Source: Orrella dioscoreae (GTDB lineage: Bacteria; Pseudomonadota; Gammaproteobacteria; Burkholderiales; Burkholderiaceae_B). From it: a stretch of 64,000 nucleotides of DNA. Under the pieces are notes generated by a model that made no database searches, was not told where the DNA came from, and was given only the letters and a program-made list of their open reading frames with translations. Positions 34,604 through 44,411 of this stretch are shown piece after piece (within the stretch, counting starts at the first letter, position 1; each line of letters starts with the position of its first letter). The stretch spans positions 3,410,001-3,474,000 of the forward strand of contig NZ_LT907988.1 in NCBI RefSeq assembly GCF_900089455.2, read 5' to 3'. The translations under genes and the position numbers were made by a program.

Positions 34604-34714
34604 TCAGACGGCGAAGTCCAGCTTCCGGCGCAGGCGCACCACGGCAGCATTCTCGGGATCGCTCAGCCAGCTATGGAACTGGCCGCTGGCCAGTTGCGCG
34701 TAGCTGATCCAGTG
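34604..34714 (-). pseudogene. C-terminal fragment of an unidentified protein
   Basis: In the minus-strand frame ending at the TGA of 34604-34606, 36 codons read HWISYAQLASGQFHSW, then LSDPENAAVVRLRRKLDFAV. Codon usage is native, and an in-frame TAA stops the reading immediately upstream. It looks like the tail of a deleted gene, just beyond the end of the Deg protease gene. Family not identified. Confidence 0.32.
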
Positions 34715-34747
34715 TTACGGCCAGGCGGCATGGCTTCGCCCCGGATC

Positions 34748-36115
34748 TCAGCGCAACTGCAAGCCCATCATCGTGCGCCCGCGCAACACCGTCAGCGACA
34801 GCGGCTGGCCCTCCAACTCCGACAGCAGCGCGCGCAAGCCGTCCAGGCGGCCGACCGGCCGCTGGTTCAGGCCCACGACGATGTCGCCACGCCGCAGGTG
34901 CGCCGCGGCAGGTCCGCGGCCCGGGAAGGTGGCGCTGACGAACACCCCGTCATTGCCCTGCAGGCGTTGCGCGCGCGGCATCTCGGAAAACTCGACGCCG
35001 TTCAGGCGCGGGTCCAGCGACCCGCCGTGCAGTTTTTCATCCCGTTCGCGTTCGATGCGCAAGGCCACGTCCTGCCGCTTGCCGGCGCGCTGCACGGTCA
35101 GGCGTACCTCCTTGCCCACCGGCAGCAGGCCCTCCGCGTTGCGCAACTGCTGCGTGCTCTGGATCGGCTTGCCGTCCATCGCCACGATGATGTCGCGCGC
35201 CTGCACGCCCGCCCGCTGCGCCGGCGTGCCATCCACCACGCGCGCGACGGCCACGCCGGTGGTGCCGGGCGCATAGCCCAGTTGCCTGACCACGCGCGGC
35301 GAGATGTCCAGCACGTCCAGGCCCAGCGACCCGCGCGTCACGCGTCCATGGCGCAGCAGCTGTCCCATTACCTCGCCCACCAGGTTCGAGGGAATGGCGA
35401 AGCCGATGCCCACGTTCCCGCCCGAGGGCGTGTAGATCATGGTGTTGATGCCGACGAGTTCGCCCCTCAGGTTCACCAGCGCCCCGCCCGAGTTGCCGGG
35501 ATTGATGGACGCGTCCGTCTGGATGAAGTTCTGGTAGCCCGCCGCGCGCAGGCTGGAACGATCCAGCGCCGACACGATGCCGGACGTGGCCGACTGCCCC
35601 AGGCCGAAAGGATCGCCGATGGCGACCACGAAGTCGCCCACGCGCAGGTCGCTGGAATCGGACAGCGGCAAGGCCTGCAGGCCCCCTGCCTGGATGCGCA
35701 GCACCGCGATATCGGTATCGGGGTCGCTGCCCAGCACCGTGGCCGCCAGACTGCGGCCATCCTGCAGCGACACCTTGATGGATTGCGCCCCGCGCACCAC
35801 ATGGTGATTGGTCAGGACGTAGCCCTGGGCCGCGTCGACGATCACGCCGGAACCGGAGCTTTGCTGGCGCCCGCCCTGGCCGCGCGTCGCATAGCCCACG
35901 GCCTCGCGGTTCTCGCCCAGGGCCGAAATGTTGACGACCGATGGCGTCACGCGCTCGAGCATGGGCGCCAGCGATGGCATCGGCGCGCCGTCGACGGCTG
36001 CCGGCAAGGCCGCATGCGCGGGCCCCATGGCCGCGAGCATGGTGAAAAGCGCGGCGCGGGCCGCAGGAAGGCAAGCGCGGCGCGCCGCCAGGACACGGGC
36101 GGGAAGCGGAATCAT
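34748..36115 (-). CDS. DegP/DegQ (HtrA)-family serine endoprotease
   Basis: 455 residues, exported (hydrophobic stretch ending GPAHA). The trypsin-like domain carries the catalytic triad His in LTNHHVV, Asp in DPDTDIAVL and Ser in NPGNSGGAL. Two PDZ domains follow (PRVVRQLGYAPGTTGVAVAR, then VEFSEMPRAQRLQGNDGVFV). This is the periplasmic quality-control protease/chaperone of the HtrA family, in the DegQ size class. Transcribed alone, divergent from the hemolysin III-like gene. MucD and DegQ are both possible names; I do not choose one. Confidence 0.95.
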   Translation of the reverse strand: MIPLPARVLAARRACLPAARAALFTMLAAMGPAHAALPAAVDGAPMPSLAPMLERVTPSVVNISALGENREAVGYATRGQGGRQQSSGSGVIVDAAQGYVLTNHHVVRGAQSIKVSLQDGRSLAATVLGSDPDTDIAVLRIQAGGLQALPLSDSSDLRVGDFVVAIGDPFGLGQSATSGIVSALDRSSLRAAGYQNFIQTDASINPGNSGGALVNLRGELVGINTMIYTPSGGNVGIGFAIPSNLVGEVMGQLLRHGRVTRGSLGLDVLDISPRVVRQLGYAPGTTGVAVARVVDGTPAQRAGVQARDIIVAMDGKPIQSTQQLRNAEGLLPVGKEVRLTVQRAGKRQDVALRIERERDEKLHGGSLDPRLNGVEFSEMPRAQRLQGNDGVFVSATFPGRGPAAAHLRRGDIVVGLNQRPVGRLDGLRALLSELEGQPLSLTVLRGRTMMGLQLR

Positions 36116-36264
36116 GGCGCGCAGTGTAGCGAGGCCGCGCGTCGGCTTGTTGACAGTTCCCTGAGGGAAAACCGCGTCATCCAGGCAATGACACAGAAAG
36201 TAAACGAGAATAGGTCACAATAAGCATGTTTTTCCTGGCGACCTCCGCGACAAGGACATCCGGC

Positions 36265-36894
36265 ATGTACGAAGGCGAACGCTTCAACAGTTGGACCCAC
36301 CTGATGGGCATGATCCTGGCGCCTGCCAGCGCCGCGGTGCTGATCGCGCGCGCGGTGCGCTTCAGCGCCGACGCCTGGGCCATCGCCAGCTGCGCCATCT
36401 TCGCGGCGTCCATGCTGTGCGTCTACGCCAGTTCCACGCTCTACCACTCCACCCGCGGCCTGCGCAAGCGCCTGTGGCAACGCGCGGACCACTGCGCCAT
36501 CTACCTGCTGATCGCGGGCACCTACACGCCGCTCTGCCTCATCCCCTTGCGCGACGATTGGGGCCTGCCGCTGCTCTGCGGCATCTGGGCGCTGGCCATC
36601 CTGGGCATCGGACGGGAACTGGCGGGCTCGAAACTGGACACCCCCGCACTGCCGCTGTACCTCTGCATGGGCTGGCTGGGCGCCCTGGCTGCGCTGCCCA
36701 TCCGGCAGAACCTGGAGACCGTCGCCATTGCCTGGCTGCTGGGGGGCGCGCTGCTCTATACCGTCGGCACGGTCTTCTTCGTGAACGACACGCGCTGGCG
36801 GCATGCCCACGGCATCTGGCACCTGTTCGTGCTCGCGGGCAGCCTCTGCCACGTCATCATGGTGTGGCACTTCATGGCATCCAGCGCCCATTGA
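36265..36894 (+). CDS. Hemolysin III / YqfA-family (PAQR-like) membrane protein
   Basis: 209 residues from the ATG at 36265, which follows AAGGAC; an in-frame ATG at 36226 is less likely. Seven transmembrane helices. The PAQR-type motifs are present: ERFNSWTHLMGM near the start, STLYHSTRG, RADHCAIYLLIAGTYTP and the C-terminal HLFVLAGSLCHVIMVW. The conserved His and Asp residues form a metal site in this superfamily. Bacterial members are linked to membrane fluidity or lipid homeostasis; cytolytic activity is rarely shown. Stand-alone gene. Confidence 0.9.
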   Translation: MYEGERFNSWTHLMGMILAPASAAVLIARAVRFSADAWAIASCAIFAASMLCVYASSTLYHSTRGLRKRLWQRADHCAIYLLIAGTYTPLCLIPLRDDWGLPLLCGIWALAILGIGRELAGSKLDTPALPLYLCMGWLGALAALPIRQNLETVAIAWLLGGALLYTVGTVFFVNDTRWRHAHGIWHLFVLAGSLCHVIMVWHFMASSAH

Positions 36895-36993
36895 CGCACA
36901 TCAAGGCTGCGCCGAACTTCGCGTCGGCATAATGAAATCGCGGTGGGCTGGCCGTTCCTCGAGCCGGCGCCCCGATGATTCAAGGAGCTGCAC

Positions 36994-37773
36994 ATGAGCA
37001 TTACCGGAAAGATCGCCCTCGTCACCGGCGCGGGCCAAGGCATCGGCCGCGGCATCGCACTGCGTCTCGCACGCGATGGCGCCGACCTCGCGCTGGTCGA
37101 CCTGGACCAGGCCAAGCTCGACGCCGTCGCGCGCGAGATCGAAGCGCTCGGCCGCCAGGCCACCACGTTCATTGCCGACGTGAGCGACCGCGAACAGGTC
37201 TACGCCGCCGTCGACCACGCCGAACGCACGCTGGGCGGCTTCGACATCATCGTCAACAACGCCGGCATCTCGCAGGTGCAGCCCTTGCTGGACGTCACCC
37301 CGGAAGAAGTCGAACGCATCTACCGCATCAACGTGCAGGGCGTGCTCTGGGGCATCCAGGCCGCCGCCCGCAAGTTCAAGGCGCGCGGCACGCCCGGACG
37401 CATCATCAATGCCTCGTCCATCGCCGGCCATGACGGCTTCGCGCTGCTGGGCGTCTATTCGTCGACCAAGTTCGCGGTGCGCGCGCTGACGCAGGCTGCC
37501 GCGAAGGAACTCGCGGCCGACGGCATCACCGTGAATGCCTATTGCCCCGGCGTGGTGGGCACCGACATGTGGGTAGAAATCGACAAGCGCATGGCCGAGG
37601 TCACCGGCGCGCCTGTCGGCGCCACCTACAAGAAGTATGTGGAGGGCATCGCCCTGGGGCGGGCCGAGACGCCCGAGGACGTGGCCGGCCTGGTCGCGTT
37701 CCTGGCAGGCCCCGACGCAGCCTACATGACCGGCCAGGCCCCGCTCATCGACGGCGGGCTGGTCTACCGCTAG
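36994..37773 (+). CDS. Short-chain dehydrogenase, acetoin/diacetyl reductase type
   Basis: 259 residues. NAD(P) motif TGAGQGIGRGIALRLA, NNAG at about residue 90, and the catalytic Ser-Tyr-Lys in INASSIAGHDG and YSSTKFAVRAL. The extended C-terminal part (YCPGVVGTDMW and EIDKRMAE) matches meso-butanediol dehydrogenase/(S)-acetoin-forming diacetyl reductase (BudC-like). A strong AAGGAG precedes the ATG. Convergent with a GntP permease and separated from it by a hairpin. Alternative: sorbitol or other polyol dehydrogenase. Confidence 0.88.
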   Translation: MSITGKIALVTGAGQGIGRGIALRLARDGADLALVDLDQAKLDAVAREIEALGRQATTFIADVSDREQVYAAVDHAERTLGGFDIIVNNAGISQVQPLLDVTPEEVERIYRINVQGVLWGIQAAARKFKARGTPGRIINASSIAGHDGFALLGVYSSTKFAVRALTQAAAKELAADGITVNAYCPGVVGTDMWVEIDKRMAEVTGAPVGATYKKYVEGIALGRAETPEDVAGLVAFLAGPDAAYMTGQAPLIDGGLVYR

Positions 37774-37790
37774 GCCCGCCGAATGAAAAC

Positions 37791-37819
37791 GGCGGCGCGT
37801 CCATGCCGGACGCGCCGCC
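37791..37819. terminator. Hairpin between convergent genes
   Basis: A 12-bp stem GGCGGCGCGTCC / GGACGCGCCGCC with a five-base loop lies between the SDR and permease stop codons and could serve both strands. It has no U tract on either side, though AAAAC precedes it. Confidence 0.5.
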
Positions 37820-37844
37820 GCCAGGCCTGCTGACGCAACCGGCG

Positions 37845-39239
37845 CTAGACGATGCCGGTCATGTAATGGACCCCGATCACGCCGAAGACGGCCGCGGTGG
37901 CGATCAAGGTAATGGCGAAGATGTCGCCATAGGATTGGCGATGCGACAGGCCCGTCACCGCCAGCAAGGTGATCACCGCGCCATTGTGCGGCAAGGTGTC
38001 CATGCCGCCGCTGGCCATCGCGGCCACGCGGTGCAGCACTTCCATCGGAATGCCCGCCGCCTGCGCGGAAGCGATGAAGGTGTCGGCCATCGCCGCCAGC
38101 GCGATGCTCATGCCGCCCGATGCCGAGCCCGTGATGCCGGCGAGCGCCGTCACCGCCACGGCCTCCCCCACCAGCGGATCGGGAATCGCCTTCAAGGCGC
38201 TGGCCACCACCAGGAAGCCGGGCAAGGCCGCGATCACGCCGCCAAAGCCATATTCCGCCGCCGTGTTCATCGACGCCAGCAAGGCGCCAGAGACCGCGTC
38301 GCGGCTGCCTTCGGCCAGCTTGGACACCACGTTGCGCCAGGCAAACAGCAGGATCACCACGATGCCCGAGATCAGCGCGGCCATCACGGCCCAGATGGCC
38401 AGCAGTTGTTCGGTGCGCGCGACCACGGGCTCGGACAGGCCGGGGAGCACGATCTCGGTGCCCACCGGATACCAGCCCGGGATCAGGCGCGTGAACGCGA
38501 AGTTGGACACGCCCACCACGAGGAGGGGCAACAGCGCGATCAGGGGATGGTGGCCCTGCTCGCCCGCGGGCGGTGCCGGTTCATTGAGCAGCTCGGTGCC
38601 GTACCCTTCGCCCGCGCGCGCGGCGCGCATGCGGCGCCACTCCAGGTAGGCCAGGCCGCCGGTCAGCGTCATCGCCGCGCCGATCAGGCCCAGCCACGGC
38701 GCCGCCCAGGTCGTGGTGTCGAAGAAGCTGGTGGGGATGATGTTCTGGATCTGCGGCGTGCCGGGCAAGGCCGTCATCGTGAACGTGAAGGCGCCCAGCG
38801 CGATGGCGCCGGGCATCAGCCGCTTCGGGATGTTGCCCTGGCGGAACATTTCCGCCGCGAAGGGATAGACCGCGAACACCACCACGAACAGCGACACGCC
38901 GCCATAGGTCAGCAGCGCGCAGACCAGCACGATGGCCAGGATGGCGCGCTCCGCGCCGATGCGGCGCAGCACCGATTGCACGATGGTGCGGGAAAATCCC
39001 GACAGTTCGATGAGTTTGCCGAACACCGCGCCCAGCATGAAGACCGGCAGGTAGAGCTTGGCGAAGCCCACCATGCGGTCCATGAAGACGTCTGAAAAGA
39101 CGGGGGCCAAGGCGGCGGGACTGGTCAGCAGCACCGCGCCCATGGCGGCCAGCGGCGCGCACAGGATCACGCTGTAGCCGCGATACGCGGCAATCATCAG
39201 GAAGGCCAGCGCGCCAGTGACGATCAATAAATCCAACAA
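37845..39239 (-). CDS. GntP-family permease
   Basis: 464 residues, about 12-14 transmembrane helices. Family blocks include FMLGAVFGKLIELSGFSRTI, ALTFTMTALPGTPQIQN-like (AFTFTMTALPGTPQIQNIIP) and SGGMDTLPHNGAVITLLAV. GntP carriers import gluconate or other organic acids with protons. Initiation is at a TTG, with GGAGGAGAG at good distance and no ATG nearby. A 53-residue membrane protein gene precedes it by 77 bases on the same strand and may be co-transcribed. Substrate unknown; 3-hydroxybutyrate or gluconate are common in the family. Confidence 0.88.
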   Translation of the reverse strand: MLDLLIVTGALAFLMIAAYRGYSVILCAPLAAMGAVLLTSPAALAPVFSDVFMDRMVGFAKLYLPVFMLGAVFGKLIELSGFSRTIVQSVLRRIGAERAILAIVLVCALLTYGGVSLFVVVFAVYPFAAEMFRQGNIPKRLMPGAIALGAFTFTMTALPGTPQIQNIIPTSFFDTTTWAAPWLGLIGAAMTLTGGLAYLEWRRMRAARAGEGYGTELLNEPAPPAGEQGHHPLIALLPLLVVGVSNFAFTRLIPGWYPVGTEIVLPGLSEPVVARTEQLLAIWAVMAALISGIVVILLFAWRNVVSKLAEGSRDAVSGALLASMNTAAEYGFGGVIAALPGFLVVASALKAIPDPLVGEAVAVTALAGITGSASGGMSIALAAMADTFIASAQAAGIPMEVLHRVAAMASGGMDTLPHNGAVITLLAVTGLSHRQSYGDIFAITLIATAAVFGVIGVHYMTGIV

Positions 39240-39316
39240 TGCTCTCTCCTCCGGTGTTGCAGCCCGCCTGCACGCGAGCCCCCGAAGGACGGCCAGCCGT
39301 CCCGCGACAGATCAGG

Positions 39317-39481
39317 TCACAGGAAGGCCATGTGTATGCCATAGCCGATCGTCGCGAAGGTGGAAACCACGCCCACGACCATGAGATATATACCCCAGTT
39401 GCGCGCACGCGCACTGTAACCAGCCATGAGCACCAGCAAGCTGATGGCGCCGACGATGAAGTAGAGGGTCTGGTGTTCCAT
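39317..39481 (-). CDS. Small membrane protein, 53 residues
   Basis: MEHQTLYFIVGAISLLVLMA, then a basic turn SARARN and a second hydrophobic segment YLMVVGVVSTFATIGYG, i.e. two predicted transmembrane helices. AAGGAACATCGCC before the ATG is a good ribosome binding site. It lies directly upstream of the GntP permease on the same strand, so it may be a small partner or regulator of the transporter. No family recognised. The size is below what many gene finders report. Confidence 0.7.
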   Translation of the reverse strand: MEHQTLYFIVGAISLLVLMAGYSARARNWGIYLMVVGVVSTFATIGYGIHMAFL

Positions 39482-39721
39482 GGCGATGTTCCTTGCACGC
39501 CGCGCCGATAGTGGCCCGTCACGCCGCGCGGCATCTCTGAGGTGCGTGTCCGGAATGCCAGGATACGAGTCCGCGCCGGCCTCTCTCTTGATCGGAATCA
39601 AGCGCTCATCTGACCTAGCGCAAGAAGTGTACGCGCGCCCGCCCCCGCCCGCATGGACAGGCCCGGGCCCCTCCTGAAGAATCAAGGCCATCACCACAAG
39701 AACGTCCCAGCACCAGAGACC

Positions 39722-41422
39722 ATGGCCGCCAAGACCCCCCCGCTCGCCTTCTTCCGCAACGTCTCGATCCGCCGCATGACCCTGATGGCGATGATCGCCA
39801 TCAGCTTGCTCACGGCCGGCCTCTCCACGCTGAACTACTACGCCCAGCAACGGGCCAGCATCGCCTTCGATGCCAGCCAGTCGCTGCGCTATGAGTCGGC
39901 CACGCTCAGCAAGGCCAACGACCACATCACGCGCGCACGCCTGCACCTGAACAGCCAGCAGGAATTCCTGGCAGCCTCGGACACCGCACGCGCCGACGAA
40001 GAGGCGGGGCAGGTCGAGATGGCCTTCGCGCTCGCGCAGGAATACTTCACCGTCTTCAAGGCACTTTCCAGTTCGCACGACGCCGGCCCCGTGGCCGCCG
40101 AGCTCGACCGGGCCTTCCAGGCCATGCTGAACCAGGGCGTGGCGCCGCTGCGCGCGCGGCTCGCCGCGCGTGACCTGGCCGGCTATCACCAGCACAACAT
40201 GGGCCCGGTGGTGGAACTGGGCGCGGCACTGTCCGCCTCGGTCAATGCCTATGACGCGTATGCCGACGTCTATGCCGTGCAACTGAGCGCGGAAGCCTCG
40301 CGCATCCGCGACAACACCATCCAGGCCGGCTTCGTCATGCTGGCGCTGTGCCTGATCTTCCTCGTCATGGCCGACCGCTATGTCGTGCAATACATCCGCA
40401 CGCCGCTGGAGACCGTGCGCGCCCACTTCCAGCGCATCGCCGGCGGTGACCTCACCACCCGCATCGATCTCTTCGGCCGCAACTGCGTCGGCCAACTGCT
40501 GCCCTATCTGCGGGACATGCAGGCCAGCCTGGCCCGCACGGTTGGCATCGTGCGCCAGGGCGTGGACGAAATCCACACCAGCGCCCGCGAAATCGCCGAC
40601 GGCAACAACGACCTGTCGTCGCGCACCGAGCAGCAGGCCGCCTCGCTGGAGCAGACCGCCGCCAGCATGGAAGAGCTGGCGGCCACGGTGAAGCAGAATG
40701 CCGACAACGCCCGCCAGGCCAGCGCGCTGGCCGACACGGCTTCCGACGTGGCCCGCCGCGGCGGTGGCGCCATGGAGCAGGCGGTGGCCACCATGCACGA
40801 CATCTCCACCGGCTCGCACCGTATCGGCGAAATCGTCGGGGTGATCGACAGCATCGCCTTCCAGACCAACATCCTGGCGCTGAACGCCGCTGTCGAGGCT
40901 GCCCGCGCCGGCGAACAAGGCAAGGGGTTCGCCGTCGTGGCGTCGGAAGTCCGTTCGCTGGCCCAGCGCAGCGCCGGCGCCGCCCGCGAGATCAAGGACC
41001 TGATCGGCAGTTCGCTGGAGACCGTCAGCGCGGGCGCCCGCCAGGTCGAGGAAGCCGGCCGCACCATGGAGGAACTGGTCGCCTCGGTGGGCCGCGTCAC
41101 CGCCATCATCGGCGAGATCGCCACCGCCTCCGGCGAGCAGTCGGCCGGCATCGACCAGGTCAGCGGCGCGGTCACGCAGATGGACTCGGTCACGCAGCAG
41201 AACGCCGCGCTGGTCGAACAGGCCTCGGCCGCCGCGGCCTCGCTGGAGACCCAGGCCGAGCAGCTGCAGCACGCGGTGGCCGTCTTCCGCATCGGCCAAC
41301 GGGACGTCATCGACGCGCCGCAAGCGCCTGCCGGCGCCCTGCCCGGCGCCAGCCGCAACGAGAGCGCCTCGCGCGGCGATCCCAACCCGCTGGCCCGCCG
41401 TCCGCTGCCGCAACTGGTCTGA
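39722..41422 (+). CDS. Methyl-accepting chemotaxis protein (TarH-type)
   Basis: 566 residues from the ATG at 39722. Layout as in the paralogue at 4895-6550: transmembrane helix near 25-45, Tar-like periplasmic domain, second helix at about 205-225, HAMP and signalling hairpin with [22 protein letters not shown] and [17 protein letters not shown]. The C-terminal tail ([19 protein letters not shown]) is disordered and lacks a NWETF pentapeptide. The periplasmic domains of the two receptors are similar but not identical, so they probably sense related ligands. Stand-alone gene. Confidence 0.93.
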   Translation: MAAKTPPLAFFRNVSIRRMTLMAMIAISLLTAGLSTLNYYAQQRASIAFDASQSLRYESATLSKANDHITRARLHLNSQQEFLAASDTARADEEAGQVEMAFALAQEYFTVFKALSSSHDAGPVAAELDRAFQAMLNQGVAPLRARLAARDLAGYHQHNMGPVVELGAALSASVNAYDAYADVYAVQLSAEASRIRDNTIQAGFVMLALCLIFLVMADRYVVQYIRTPLETVRAHFQRIAGGDLTTRIDLFGRNCVGQLLPYLRDMQASLARTVGIVRQGVDEIHTSAREIADGNNDLSSRTEQQAASLEQTAASMEELAATVKQNADNARQASALADTASDVARRGGGAMEQAVATMHDISTGSHRIGEIVGVIDSIAFQTNILALNAAVEAARAGEQGKGFAVVASEVRSLAQRSAGAAREIKDLIGSSLETVSAGARQVEEAGRTMEELVASVGRVTAIIGEIATASGEQSAGIDQVSGAVTQMDSVTQQNAALVEQASAAAASLETQAEQLQHAVAVFRIGQRDVIDAPQAPAGALPGASRNESASRGDPNPLARRPLPQLV

Positions 41423-41585
41423 CGCCGGCAAGCCTGCTTGGTCGGGAATTTGCACAGAAGGAAAAGATCGTTAGGACCGGCAGCGGCGCAGCCCATACTC
41501 GATGGCTCGTCCGCTCCGGTCCAACTTCCCCTACCCTGGCACAGGCGGGTGAACGGAGCGCCAATACCGCCCTTCGTCCACCACC

Positions 41586-42608
41586 ATGACCCGACCCTCC
41601 CCCCTGCTTTCACGCGCTACCGCCGCGCTCCTGGCCGCCGTGACACTCACGGCCATCGCTCCCGTCGCCCAAGCCGAAGGCCGCATCCGGCTGGCCCAGC
41701 AATTCGGCATCGCCTACCTGATCCTGGACGTGGTCAAGGACCACCAGCTGATCGAGAAACATGGCAAGGCCGCCGGCCTGGACATCGACGTGGAGTGGCG
41801 GCAGATCTCCGGCGCCACCGCCATGAACGAAGCGCTGCTGGCGAACAACCTGGACGTGGTGTCGGCGGGCGTGCCGCCCGCGCTGGTGCTGTGGGACCGC
41901 ACCCGCGGGCGCCAGAACGTGAAGGCCGTGGCGGCCCTGGGCTCGCTGCCCAATTACCTGCTCAGCAACAACCCCGCGGTGAAGACGCTGGAAGACTTCA
42001 GCGACAAGGACCGCATTGCCGTGCCGGCGGCAGGCGTCGGCTTCCAGTCGCGCACCCTGCAGATCGAAACCGCACGCCGCTACGGCAAGGAGAACTTCAA
42101 CAGGTTCGACGCGATCTCGGTCAGCCTGCCCCACCCCGACGCCACCGCGGCGCTGATCTCGGGTGGCCTGGAGGTCAACGCGCACTTCTCCAGCGCGCCG
42201 TTCTATTACCAGGCGCTTGCCGGCAATCCCGCGGTGCACAAGGTGCTGAGCTCCTACGACATCCTGGGCGGCCCCGCGACGTTCAACGTGCTCTACAGCA
42301 CCCAGGCCTTCCACGATGGCAATCCGAAGACCTACAAGGCCTTCTACGACGCGCTGCACGAGGCGGCTGCCTGGATCCGCCAGAACAAGGCGCAAGCCGC
42401 CGAGGTTTTCATCCGCCAGCAGAAATCCAGGCTGTCGCCGGAACTGGTACGCCAGATCATCGAAGACCCCGAGAACGATTTCACGATCGTGCCGCAACAG
42501 ACCCTGGTGTACGCCACCGAGCTGCACAAGCTGGGCGTGCTGAAACACCAGGCGGCATCCTGGAAGGAGTATTTCTTCGACGCCGCGCACGCCCTGCCCG
42601 GCAGCTGA
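41586..42608 (+). CDS. Nitrate/sulfonate/taurine-type ABC transporter substrate-binding protein
   Basis: 340 residues. Signal peptide ends APVAQA before EGRIRLAQQFGIAYLIL. SsuA/TauA/NrtA-like blocks are EWRQISGATAMNEALLANNL, DVVSAGVPPALV and KTLEDFSDKDRIAVPAAGVG. It should bind an alkanesulfonate, taurine or a similar small compound in the periplasm. No permease or ATPase gene is adjacent, so it is an orphan receptor that must use a transporter encoded elsewhere. A hairpin follows, oriented mainly for the opposite strand. Confidence 0.9.
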   Translation: MTRPSPLLSRATAALLAAVTLTAIAPVAQAEGRIRLAQQFGIAYLILDVVKDHQLIEKHGKAAGLDIDVEWRQISGATAMNEALLANNLDVVSAGVPPALVLWDRTRGRQNVKAVAALGSLPNYLLSNNPAVKTLEDFSDKDRIAVPAAGVGFQSRTLQIETARRYGKENFNRFDAISVSLPHPDATAALISGGLEVNAHFSSAPFYYQALAGNPAVHKVLSSYDILGGPATFNVLYSTQAFHDGNPKTYKAFYDALHEAAAWIRQNKAQAAEVFIRQQKSRLSPELVRQIIEDPENDFTIVPQQTLVYATELHKLGVLKHQAASWKEYFFDAAHALPGS

Positions 42609-42631
42609 ACGGCGCGACGCAAGCGCGGCAG

Positions 42632-42672
42632 GCAAAAACAAGCCGGCCGGTGCATTCCTGCACCGGCCGGCT
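42632..42672 (-). terminator. Terminator of the pstCAB operon (possibly bidirectional)
   Basis: A perfect 14-bp stem AGCCGGCCGGTGCA / TGCACCGGCCGGCT with a four-base loop is followed on the minus strand by TGTTTTTG. It lies 27 bases after the pstB stop codon and also faces the end of the substrate-binding protein gene. Confidence 0.85.
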
Positions 42673-42698
42673 CGTTGATCCCGGGTTGCGGCGGCGTA

Positions 42699-43484
42699 TC
42701 AGCCGAAACGGCCCGTGATGTAGTCCTCGGTTTCCTTGCGGGCAGGCTTCACGAAGATCTGGTCGGTTTCACCGAACTCCATCAGCTCGCCCAGGTACAT
42801 GTAGGCGGTGTAGTCCGAGCAACGCGCGGCCTGTTGCATGTTGTGGGTCACGATGACCACGGTGTAGTCGCTCTTCAGTTCGGCGATCAATTCCTCGATC
42901 TTGGCGGTCGAGATCGGATCCAGCGCCGAGCAGGGCTCGTCCAGCAGCAGCACTTGCGGCTTGATGGCCACCCCGCGCGCGATGCACAGACGCTGTTGCT
43001 GGCCGCCCGACAGGCTGTTGCCGCTTTGGTGCAACTTGTCCTTCACTTCGTTCCACAGCGCGGCCTTGGTGAGCGCCCATTCGACGCGCTCATCCATTTC
43101 ACCCTTGCTGAGCTTCTCGAACAGACGCACGCCGAAGGCGATGTTGTCATAGATGCTCATGGGGAACGGCGTGGGCTTCTGGAACACCATGCCGACCTTG
43201 GCGCGGATCAGCGAAATATCGGTCTTGGTGGTCAGCAGGTTCTCGCCGTCCAGCAGGATTTCGCCCTCGGCGCGCTGGCCGGGATAGAGTTCGAACATGC
43301 GGTTGAACGTACGCAGCAGCGTCGACTTGCCGCAACCCGACGGGCCGATGAAGGCCGTGACACGGTTTTCGCGGATCGACATGTTCACGTTGCGGATGGC
43401 GTGAAACTTGCCGTAGTAGAAGTTCAGGTTCTTGACTTCGATCTTGTTGGCGGCCTGATCGACGGCACGAGCAGTATTTTCCAT
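42699..43484 (-). CDS. pstB: Phosphate ABC transporter ATPase PstB
   Basis: 261 residues. Walker [10 protein letters not shown], signature [14 protein letters not shown], Walker [14 protein letters not shown] and the switch histidine in [15 protein letters not shown]. The [13 protein letters not shown] start is specific for PstB. It powers phosphate import through PstC and PstA. It is the last gene of pstCAB; phoU and phoBR, often next, are absent here. Confidence 0.97.
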   Translation of the reverse strand: MENTARAVDQAANKIEVKNLNFYYGKFHAIRNVNMSIRENRVTAFIGPSGCGKSTLLRTFNRMFELYPGQRAEGEILLDGENLLTTKTDISLIRAKVGMVFQKPTPFPMSIYDNIAFGVRLFEKLSKGEMDERVEWALTKAALWNEVKDKLHQSGNSLSGGQQQRLCIARGVAIKPQVLLLDEPCSALDPISTAKIEELIAELKSDYTVVIVTHNMQQAARCSDYTAYMYLGELMEFGETDQIFVKPARKETEDYITGRFG

Positions 43485-43526
43485 TGCGGGTCCTGAGCGT
43501 ATTGTGAGGTCTCTGTCCGGGGGCGA

Positions 43527-44411
43527 TTACTGCTTGCGGAACAGGCTGCGTGCAAGGATGTTGATACCAAGCACCAGCAGGGTGATCAAAGCGGCGCCAG
43601 CCCAAGCCAGCGTGTTCCAGTCCTTGAAGGGGCTGGCGGCGTATTGGTAGATGACGACCGGCAGGTTGGCCATGGGGCCGTTCATGTTGAAGGACATGAA
43701 CTGGTTCGACAGGGCCGTGAACAGCAACGGCGCGGTTTCACCGGAAATACGCGCCACCGCCAGCAGGACGCCGGTGATCATGCCCGAGCGCGCGGCGCGG
43801 TAACAGACCAGCAGGATCATGCGGTACTTGGGGCAGCCCAGCGCGGCGCAGGCTTCACGCAGGCTGTTGGGGACCAGCAGCAGCATGTTGTCGGTGGTGC
43901 GCACCACGACCGGGATCACCAGGATGGACAGCGCGATGGCGCCGGCCCAGCCCGAGTAGTGGCCGACCTGATACACATACACGGCATAGATGAAAAGGCC
44001 GATGACGATCGAGGGCGCCGACAGCAGCACGTCGTTCAGGAAGCGCGTGGCGGGCGCCAGCCAGCCGCGCTGGCCGTACTCGGCCAGATAGGTGCCGGCC
44101 AGGATGCCGATGGGCGTGCCGATGATCGTGCCGACGCCGGCCATCACGACGCTGCCCAGGATGGCGTTGAGCAGGCCGCCGGCCTGGCCCGGGGGAGGCG
44201 TGATCTCGGTGAACAGCGTCAGCGACATCGCCGCGCCGCCCTTGATGATCAGGGTCGCGATGATCCAGAACAGCCAGAACAGGCCGAACAGCAGCGTGGT
44301 CAACGACAGCGCCAGCATGATCGCGTTGATGACGCGGCGAGTGCGGTAGATGGGGTTAGCCATCGTCAGCACCGAGGCCGGCGCCGACTTGGTGGGTTGT
44401 TGCGAGGCCAT
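43527..44411 (-). CDS. pstA: Phosphate ABC transporter permease PstA
   Basis: 294 residues, six transmembrane helices, with the ABC permease loop EACAALGCPKYRMILLVCYR. Starts with a hydrophilic N-terminal tail. Its ATG overlaps the pstC stop codon (TAATG), and it precedes pstB by 42 bases. Forms the inner-membrane phosphate channel with PstC. Confidence 0.96.
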   Translation of the reverse strand: MASQQPTKSAPASVLTMANPIYRTRRVINAIMLALSLTTLLFGLFWLFWIIATLIIKGGAAMSLTLFTEITPPPGQAGGLLNAILGSVVMAGVGTIIGTPIGILAGTYLAEYGQRGWLAPATRFLNDVLLSAPSIVIGLFIYAVYVYQVGHYSGWAGAIALSILVIPVVVRTTDNMLLLVPNSLREACAALGCPKYRMILLVCYRAARSGMITGVLLAVARISGETAPLLFTALSNQFMSFNMNGPMANLPVVIYQYAASPFKDWNTLAWAGAALITLLVLGINILARSLFRKQ

